11,133 bases of DNA, taken from assembly GCA_020024055.1 (NCBI GenBank), contig JAHHUI010000042.1, positions 1 to 11,133 of the forward strand, in the 5' to 3' direction. The notes beneath the pieces are model-generated. The model had not been told where the DNA came from. It ran no database searches and saw only the letters and a list, made by a program, of their open reading frames with translations. Position 1 is the stretch's first letter, and the number at the start of each line of letters is the position of its first letter. This document shows, piece after piece, positions 5,537-11,133 of the stretch. This DNA comes from Spirochaetaceae bacterium. GTDB taxonomy: Bacteria > Spirochaetota > Spirochaetia > WRBN01. Position numbers and translations under genes: made by a program.

Positions 5537-7969
5537 ATGTCAGACGGCATCGACAATTTCCAAGATCCGCTCATTCCTTCAGACAATCAGGAAGCCGAGG
5601 GCGAATTGGTGCCCCAGGAGATCATCCCCGCGAATTCTTCCCTGCCTCCTCAGCTCACCATCATGCCCCTTCAGGGCAAGCCTATTTTCCCGGGGATCAT
5701 TTTGCCCATCATGATTGGCAATAAAAGTGATGTGGAAATTATCAAGCATACAGAAGCCCAGGGCGGCTTTATTGGGTTGATTCTTACCAAAGAACAAAAC
5801 ACCGAGATCACTGGCTTACAGCAATTGCACAGCGTGGGCACGGTGGCAAAAATCTATAAAACCGTGGTGATGGAAGACGGTTCTATGAATCTGTTCATCA
5901 CATCATTGAAACGATTCAAACCGATCAAGGCTCTTTCCCAAGGCGTGCCTCTTGTGGCTGCAGTGGAATATTTAGATGAATATCCTGGTGCCGATCCGGA
6001 TGAGATTAAGGGCATGACACGCAGCATTTTCAGCGAGCTGCGATCTTTATCTGACAACAGTCCTTTTTTCACAGAGCAGATGCGCCTGGAAATGTTCAGC
6101 ATCGATCAGCCGGGCCGCGTGGCGGACTTGGTTTCCTCCATTTTGAATACAGATCGCCAGAATCAGCAAGAGATTTTAGAGACACTGAATATTCACGATC
6201 GTCTGGAAAAAGCGCTGATGCTGATTAAGCGTGAACAAGAGCTTACACGTATTCAAAAACGCGTGAGCAAAGAAATCAACGAGCGTGTGGAAAAAATTCA
6301 GCGCCAGCATTTCCTGCGCGAAGAACTGAAATTCATCAAGGCCGAGCTGGGCGAAAGCACCGACGGAAAAAGCGCCGACTACAAGCGATTCCGTCAGGCC
6401 ATTGATGCCCTGCACCTGACAGGCGAAGCCAAAGAGCAAGTGGAACGCGAGCTGGAAAAATTTGAAATGCTTGAGCCCTCCTCGGCAGACTATGGCGTGT
6501 GCCGCAATTATTTGGAAACTATTATCAATCTGCCCTGGCATAATTCCAGCCGGGAAAAAATCGACCTTAAACACAGTCAGGAATTGCTGGATGATGAGCA
6601 TTATGGCCTGGAAGATGTGAAAGAGCGTATTATTGAATATTTGGCCGTGCGCAAGCTGCGCAGCAATACTAAAGGGGGCATTATTTGTCTGGTGGGCCCT
6701 CCGGGCGTGGGAAAAACCAGCATTGGCAAATCGATTGCCCAGGCGCTTGGGCGCAAATTTTTCCGCTTCAGCGTGGGCGGCATGCGCGACGAGGCTGAAA
6801 TCAAAGGTCATCGCCGCACATATGTCAGCGCCATGCCAGGCAAGATTATCCAGTCCCTGAAAATTACCAAAACGCGCAACCCTGTCTTCATGATTGATGA
6901 GATTGACAAATTGTCCAACAGCTATCAGGGCGACCCCTCCAGTGCCTTACTGGAAGTTCTTGATCCGCAGCAGAATGACAGTTTTCGCGACAATTTCCTG
7001 GATTTACCTTTCGATCTTTCTCAAATCTTTTTTGTGGCCACGGCCAACACCACCGACACTATTCCAGGCCCCTTGCTAGACCGCATGGAAGTGATCCGGA
7101 TCTCCGGATATACAGAACATGAAAAGATGGAAATCGCCAAACGCTATATCATTCCCAAAAGCCTGAAAGAACATGGCCTGACACCTGAGCAAGTGCAATA
7201 TGAAGATAAAGCTATCCTGGGGATTGCCAACGGCTATGCACGCGAGGCAGGAATGCGCAATTTTGAAAAAATTACCAATCGTATCCATCGTAAAATTGCC
7301 AAGCGCCTAGCCATGGGTGAAGAATCTGTCCTGCCTATTATTGTCAAGGAGGACATGCTGGAGGGTTTCCTGAAAAAAGCGCCGTTCCGCAATGATGAGC
7401 AGCTGCGCATCACCGAGCCGGGAATGACCATGGGCCTGGCTTGGACAGCACTTGGCGGAGACACATTGATGATCGAGGCTATGGCTTTGCCATCGAGCAA
7501 GGGCCCTTCGCTGCAACTGACGGGACAGATGGGCGATGTGATGAAAGAAAGCGCCAATATTGCCTATAGCTATGCCCAGGTGGTGGCGCCGAAATTTGGG
7601 GCACCCAAAGATTTCTTTGAAAAGCATCATGTGCATTTGCATATTCCCGCCGGGGCCACACCCAAAGACGGCCCTTCAGCCGGCATCACGATGACGACAG
7701 CTTTGGTTAGCCTGGCCACGGGGAAAAAATGTCCCCAGCATTGGGCGATGACTGGCGAGCTGAGCCTGAGCGGCAATGTGCTGCCCATTGGCGGCCTGAA
7801 GGAAAAAAGTCTGGCAGCCCAGAGAGCACAGATCACGAATATCATCATTCCCAAGGCCAATGCCGACGACCTGAAAGAATTTGGTGAGGCGGTGACCAGT
7901 CGCATCAGCTATCATCCTGTCGAGCGCATTGAGGAAGTACTGGAATTAATGTTTGATAATCAGCTGTGA
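5537..7969 (+). CDS. lon: ATP-dependent protease Lon
   Basis: Lon is the homohexameric cytoplasmic AAA+ protease that unfolds and degrades misfolded and regulatory proteins. All domains are present in its 810 residues. There is an acidic N-terminal tail (1-35), the LON substrate-recognition domain (about 38-230, starting LTIMPLQGKPIFPGIILP), a helical coiled segment (about 230-340), the AAA+ module and the protease domain. Walker A is GPPGVGKT at 387-394, Walker B is FMIDEID with Asp454-Glu455, and an arginine-finger region follows near GPLLDRMEVI. In the protease domain the catalytic Ser714 (PKDGPSAG) and Lys757 (GGLKEKSLAA) have the 43-residue spacing of E. coli Ser679/Lys722. ATG at 5537 has AAGGAG at 5523-5528, eight bases upstream. 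It diverges from dacA and converges with tgt, overlapping it by 10 bases. It is the only plus-strand gene in the window. Confidence 0.98.
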   Translation: MSDGIDNFQDPLIPSDNQEAEGELVPQEIIPANSSLPPQLTIMPLQGKPIFPGIILPIMIGNKSDVEIIKHTEAQGGFIGLILTKEQNTEITGLQQLHSVGTVAKIYKTVVMEDGSMNLFITSLKRFKPIKALSQGVPLVAAVEYLDEYPGADPDEIKGMTRSIFSELRSLSDNSPFFTEQMRLEMFSIDQPGRVADLVSSILNTDRQNQQEILETLNIHDRLEKALMLIKREQELTRIQKRVSKEINERVEKIQRQHFLREELKFIKAELGESTDGKSADYKRFRQAIDALHLTGEAKEQVERELEKFEMLEPSSADYGVCRNYLETIINLPWHNSSREKIDLKHSQELLDDEHYGLEDVKERIIEYLAVRKLRSNTKGGIICLVGPPGVGKTSIGKSIAQALGRKFFRFSVGGMRDEAEIKGHRRTYVSAMPGKIIQSLKITKTRNPVFMIDEIDKLSNSYQGDPSSALLEVLDPQQNDSFRDNFLDLPFDLSQIFFVATANTTDTIPGPLLDRMEVIRISGYTEHEKMEIAKRYIIPKSLKEHGLTPEQVQYEDKAILGIANGYAREAGMRNFEKITNRIHRKIAKRLAMGEESVLPIIVKEDMLEGFLKKAPFRNDEQLRITEPGMTMGLAWTALGGDTLMIEAMALPSSKGPSLQLTGQMGDVMKESANIAYSYAQVVAPKFGAPKDFFEKHHVHLHIPAGATPKDGPSAGITMTTALVSLATGKKCPQHWAMTGELSLSGNVLPIGGLKEKSLAAQRAQITNIIIPKANADDLKEFGEAVTSRISYHPVERIEEVLELMFDNQL

Positions 7970-9075
7970 TAGTAGCCAGCAAGGAAATCGCGCTTGAAAG
8001 CAGCAAAGCGATTTTCGCGGATCGTAGTGCGCACATCGCGCAGAAAACTCGCCATAAAGGTGAGATTATGTTCTGTCAATAATGTCAGGGCATTAATCTC
8101 GCCTGTGCGCACTAAATGCCGTATGTAAGATCGGCTGTATCGGCGACAGGCATGACAGGAACAGCCCTCTTCCAAGGGGGATGAGTCTGCGGTGAACCGT
8201 TCGGCCTTCAGAGGCAAAAGGCCCTCTTTCGTCATGGCCGATCCATTGCGCGCCACACGTGTGGGATATACACAGTCGAACATATCCACTCCGCTTTCAA
8301 CGGCATCTAAAATATAATCGGGCGTGCCGATACCCATCACATATTTGGGCTTTTCAAAAGGTAGAAGCGGCGTGGTGAAGGCCACGAATTCCTGGAAAAC
8401 AGGCTTTTCCTCGCCCACAGACAATCCCCCGATGGCATAGCCAGAAAAGTCTATCTGGGCCAATTCGCCTGCACAGATTTCACGTAGATTGCGATAGAAA
8501 TTGCCCTGGACAATGGCAAAAAGATTACCCTGCCTGGGTCCGGCCATCCAGCGCGCGTGGCAGCGGCGCGCCCAGGCAATGGTGGCCAGCATAGCGCCAT
8601 AGGCTTTTTTCTCTGTAATATTCGGGGGCGTACACTGATCGAGTGCCATGTGAATATCGCTGCCAATGATTTCCTGTGCCTCAATGGCAAATTCAGGGGT
8701 GAAAAAATGATACGAGCCGTCAATATGGCTGCGGAATTTCACGCCGTCATCGGTGAATTTACGAAAAGGCGCCAAAGAGAAAAACTGATAGCCGCCTGAA
8801 TCGGTGAGAAAATTGTATTTCCAAGTGCTGAAATTGCGCAGGCCGCCCATTTCTCTCAGCAGGGGCAAGCCCGGACGAAGATACAGATGATATGTATTGC
8901 CCAAGATCAGACGATAATCCAAATCCTCTAAGGTTTGATGCGCGCAGGCGCGCATCGCGCCGGCCGTGCCCACGGGCATAAATACCGGGGTTTCTACGCG
9001 ACCCATGCGCAGATTCAGCACCCCTGTGCGCGCTGCGCCATCTTGATGTTCCACATAAAACAGCTCTTCGGTCAT
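7960..9075 (-). CDS. tgt: Queuine/preQ1 tRNA-guanine transglycosylase
   Basis: TGT exchanges guanine-34 in the GUN anticodons of tRNA Asp, Asn, His and Tyr for preQ1 (or a related base) in queuosine synthesis. The 371 residues match the normal bacterial length. Visible active-site features are Asp92 (LTDSGGYQFFSL), Cys148 (ALDQCTP), the base-pocket motif IGGLSVGE at about 215-222, and the nucleophile Asp267 (DMFDCVYPTR). The structural zinc ligands are Cys305, Cys307, Cys310 (CSCHAC) and His336 (LLTEHNL), with the 31-residue first-Cys-to-His spacing of the Zymomonas enzyme. The ATG at 9075 is three bases after the stop of the upstream serine hydrolase gene and its own ribosome site is poorly placed (GGAG 12 bases away), so translation is probably coupled. 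Other queuosine genes (queA, queG) are not in the window. The 3' end overlaps the lon 3' end. Confidence 0.97.
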   Translation of the reverse strand: MTEELFYVEHQDGAARTGVLNLRMGRVETPVFMPVGTAGAMRACAHQTLEDLDYRLILGNTYHLYLRPGLPLLREMGGLRNFSTWKYNFLTDSGGYQFFSLAPFRKFTDDGVKFRSHIDGSYHFFTPEFAIEAQEIIGSDIHMALDQCTPPNITEKKAYGAMLATIAWARRCHARWMAGPRQGNLFAIVQGNFYRNLREICAGELAQIDFSGYAIGGLSVGEEKPVFQEFVAFTTPLLPFEKPKYVMGIGTPDYILDAVESGVDMFDCVYPTRVARNGSAMTKEGLLPLKAERFTADSSPLEEGCSCHACRRYSRSYIRHLVRTGEINALTLLTEHNLTFMASFLRDVRTTIRENRFAAFKRDFLAGYYHS

Positions 9076-9078
9076 AGA

Positions 9079-10425
9079 TTATTGAGGCTCCGTACACTGC
9101 TGAATCTTTCCGTCGACAATATAGCGCGCGATGGCACGGGCATAGGCATGCGAATATTCGGGCGGTATATCATGATAGCCAAAAATAGCCACTACTAAAT
9201 CTTTATGCGGCGAAACATATAAAGCCTGTCCGTTCAGGCCCAGCTTCAGCATATCACCGTCTGCAAAAATCATATCCCATTGCCCTGCCCCATGAGTGGG
9301 CACATCATCAGGGCCAAATCCCACATCTCCAGGTTTAAAATCATCTGCCGGAGTGGTCTGGGTGAAAAACTCTTCTAAATTAGGCTTGCCATTGGGATCT
9401 TGTAAATCATCCTGATGTGCCTGGGTGAAAATGCGCACCTTGCTGACTTGATTCCAGCTGGGCGTATAAAGCATGCCATAACGCCCCAAGTCACGCATGG
9501 AAGACATCATCAAGCCAAGACCACCGCTGACAGGATGCCCATTGCCCATGGTCAGGCCCAATAGACCAATGGCAGCGTCATGCTCGGCGCCGATATGCTG
9601 CCAGATATGTTCTGTAATGAATTGACTGAAGGGCATATTGGTCACATTTTCAATAATCATGGTTAAAATTGTGGTATCCACCGAAGAATAGACAAATTTT
9701 ACGCCGGGGGTCTCCACCATGGGCAAAGGCTTGAACACAGCATAAAACCCGGGGCTGAACGGGGTGTTTTTAAAACGGAAATAGGGAACAAATTGTCCAA
9801 AAAGCTGATCTATGGCCAAAAGCCCGCTGCTCATATTCAGCACATCGCGCACCTTGGCGCGCCCATAGCCGGTTTTTTTATAATCAGGCAGATAATCCTG
9901 CACCTGCTTGTCAAAATTAATCTTGCCTTCCTGCTCTAACAGATACATCGCCAGGCCCACCACTGTTTTGGTGATAGACATCCAGGCATGATATTGATAA
10001 TCTGCCATTTTGTCATAGCGTTCGTAAATAATTTTGCCCTTGTGAATGACGAGAAAAGCCTGATTGGACGATTGGGAAATAAAGCTGTCCAGCGGCAGAA
10101 TGCCATAGAGCGGCGTACGCATGACAATTTTGCCAATATTGGGATCCGGCTGAACCGGCAATTCGACAATCTGCCCCTTGCGATAAATCGTCGCCGTATT
10201 AATGAACTGGCCAAGCCGCGTCAGAGAATATTTATTATGTTCATTCAGCAAATCATTCAGATTGGAATCTTTATGATAGAACAACTGTTCTTGATAGGTG
10301 TAAAAACCCGTATTCTTCAAACTTTCCGGGCCTTCGTTATCCGGCTGCAAAAAAGTCTCGCCGCCTATCAGGAATAAAGGTAAAAGCAAAAAATTCTTTC
10401 TTTTGTTGGCCCTATTTTTCAGCAT
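9079..10425 (-). CDS. Beta-lactamase-fold serine hydrolase (NylB/EstB-like, class C family)
   Basis: This is a probable serine hydrolase of the beta-lactamase/PBP superfamily, with esterase, amidase or peptidase activity; the substrate is unknown. In the 448-aa numbering, SxxK is Ser150-Lys153 (AWMSITKTVVGLAMYL) and the Tyr motif is Tyr246 (KFVYSSVDTTILTMI). The third motif is a GLNGQALYVSP stretch (about 396-406) in place of KTG, which resembles 6-aminohexanoate-dimer hydrolase relatives. The GGLGLMMSSMRDLGRYG helix is typical of the fold. The N-terminus is basic then hydrophobic (KNFLLLPLFLIGG), suggesting export or membrane anchoring. I choose ATG at 10425, which has GGAGGG at 10441-10436. 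A TTG at 10443 would add six residues but sits over the start of this site and near the predicted transcription start. The gene precedes tgt by three bases and is probably co-transcribed with it. The fold call is firm and the substrate is open. Confidence 0.88.
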   Translation of the reverse strand: MLKNRANKRKNFLLLPLFLIGGETFLQPDNEGPESLKNTGFYTYQEQLFYHKDSNLNDLLNEHNKYSLTRLGQFINTATIYRKGQIVELPVQPDPNIGKIVMRTPLYGILPLDSFISQSSNQAFLVIHKGKIIYERYDKMADYQYHAWMSITKTVVGLAMYLLEQEGKINFDKQVQDYLPDYKKTGYGRAKVRDVLNMSSGLLAIDQLFGQFVPYFRFKNTPFSPGFYAVFKPLPMVETPGVKFVYSSVDTTILTMIIENVTNMPFSQFITEHIWQHIGAEHDAAIGLLGLTMGNGHPVSGGLGLMMSSMRDLGRYGMLYTPSWNQVSKVRIFTQAHQDDLQDPNGKPNLEEFFTQTTPADDFKPGDVGFGPDDVPTHGAGQWDMIFADGDMLKLGLNGQALYVSPHKDLVVAIFGYHDIPPEYSHAYARAIARYIVDGKIQQCTEPQ

Positions 10426-10448
10426 AGATATTCTTCCCTCCAATTTTT

Positions 10449-10478
10449 ATTAAACGGTTATTTTCGGACGAATATCAA
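10449..10478 (-). promoter_or_regulatory. Candidate promoter for serine hydrolase-tgt operon
   Basis: On the minus strand TTGATA (10478-10473) and TTTAAT (10454-10449) are separated by 18 bases; each matches five of six consensus bases. The expected start near 10442 gives a very short leader that just includes the GGAGGG site and the ATG at 10425. This supports that start over TTG 10443. It lies in the 64-base gap after the upstream gene; I see no terminator hairpin there. Confidence 0.4.
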
Positions 10479-10489
10479 TGCTTTTTATT

Positions 10490-11131
10490 TTATTTGATTC
10501 TGCGGGAAAAGAACTGTGCTGCATTTTTGCACAAATTTATGCTTGACTGCGTAATACATAATCGATCTTTTTGCCAGAATTGTTTAAATGCTTTTTGATA
10601 TATCCCAGAGAATATTTTTCCAGACAATATTTTTAAAATTTTGTATTTGCGAATTAATATTTCTTTAGACGTCTTGGGCAAGTCGCTTAATAAAACATAT
10701 TCATTTTGGGCAAAATGATCAAATTTTTCATTATTTTTTAAGGGGCCCAGATGCAGCCAGGAAAAGCCAAAGCAAATGCTATGGCCCCGATACTGCATGA
10801 TTTCACAGCAGGCCTCTGGCTGCCAGACATATTTTTCATTTCCCGCCGGGGCCCACACAACAGTATCGCCCACCAGGCCATTAAAAGGCATAATAAGGGC
10901 CTCCTTTTTGACAGGCATGCACAATTCACCCTGACGCACAGAGAGATTCACCCCGCCCAAGGCCAGGCCCACAGGCAAATGCACCAGGCGAGCGACAGCC
11001 ATTTGACAAGGCACGCTGGGAATCATTTTCATGGCCCAGCAGGTAAGCTTGCGCTTGATTTTCGTAAAAAAAACATTGCCGCAAGAGCTGTACGGCTGAA
11101 ATTTCCGCAGTAAATCACGCAGACAGGCCAT
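10490..11131 (-). CDS. Unrecognised cysteine-rich protein, possibly 5'-incomplete
   Basis: The open frame runs from the right window edge to a stop at 10490. The first ATG (11131) is two bases from the edge, so the true start may lie outside; read from there it has 213 residues. I do not recognise the family. About ten cysteines are scattered through it (for example MACLRD, YSSCGN, PEACCEIM). A hydrophobic, Gly/Val-rich middle part includes VGLALGGVNLSV and a distinctive VVWAPAGNEKYVWQPEACC followed by CFGFSWLHLGP. The C-terminal third is Lys/Ile/Phe-rich and more AT-rich (KYKILKILSGKIFSGIYQK). There is no clear signal peptide or catalytic motif. Codon use in the first two thirds (GGC, CTG, GTG, GCC) resembles the neighbouring genes, which supports it being real. 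It lies in the same direction as the serine hydrolase but is separated by 64 bases containing a promoter-like sequence. Confidence 0.55.
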   Translation of the reverse strand: MACLRDLLRKFQPYSSCGNVFFTKIKRKLTCWAMKMIPSVPCQMAVARLVHLPVGLALGGVNLSVRQGELCMPVKKEALIMPFNGLVGDTVVWAPAGNEKYVWQPEACCEIMQYRGHSICFGFSWLHLGPLKNNEKFDHFAQNEYVLLSDLPKTSKEILIRKYKILKILSGKIFSGIYQKAFKQFWQKDRLCITQSSINLCKNAAQFFSRRIK

Positions 11132-11133
11132 TT

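Noticed and set aside
6176..6811. Minus-strand open frame of 211 codons inside lon
   Set aside because: It lies wholly opposite the conserved Lon coding sequence, and its composition (Phe, Ala, His rich) is what the antisense of Lon codons gives.
10426..10443. TTG at 10443 as start of the serine hydrolase
   Set aside because: The codon overlaps the edge of the GGAGGG site that serves ATG 10425, and the predicted transcription start is near 10442.

Overview
The window most likely comes from a spirochaete (Spirochaetota; genus not determinable by eye). The main evidence is a 631-residue secreted protein with the architecture of the Borrelia/Treponema P83/100 antigen family. A lipidated efflux adaptor that lacks the usual alpha-helical hairpin, as in BesA of Borrelia burgdorferi, supports this. 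Base composition is moderate, and intergenic DNA is short and AT-rich. The region reads as ordinary chromosome: there is no tRNA, rRNA, CRISPR array, insertion sequence, phage gene or attachment site that I can support. The longest gap between genes is about 150 bases.

Left block, minus strand, from about 5383 down to the window edge. Five genes run in one direction, in this order: a D-alanyl-D-alanine carboxypeptidase (peptidoglycan trimming), an FtsB/DivIC-type septum protein with an unusual second membrane segment, the P83/100-family protein, a small exported TPR protein, and a membrane-fusion (HlyD/RND adaptor) lipoprotein cut by the window start. Gaps are 61-62 bases between the first three and only 13-19 bases between the last three, so p83-TPR-adaptor is very probably one transcript. 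All five products are predicted to be exported, membrane-anchored or lipidated, which gives the block an envelope theme.

Centre. A 153-bp divergent intergenic region (5384-5536) holds promoter-like sequences for the carboxypeptidase on the minus strand and for lon on the plus strand. Lon (810 aa) is complete, with intact ATPase and Ser-Lys protease sites. It is the only plus-strand gene and converges tail-to-tail with tgt, overlapping it by 10 bases.

Right block, minus strand. Queuine/preQ1 tRNA-ribosyltransferase (tgt) follows a beta-lactamase-fold serine hydrolase with only 3 bases between them, so the two are probably co-transcribed and translationally coupled. Upstream, beyond a 64-bp gap with a promoter-like sequence, lies a cysteine-rich protein I do not recognise; its 5' end is at or beyond the window edge.

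I found no obviously new multi-gene system. The most distinctive observations are the hairpin-less adaptor with a helical insertion, the 60-bp tandem repeats in the Gln-rich part of the P83/100 gene, the two-TM FtsB/DivIC homologue and the unrecognised right-edge protein.
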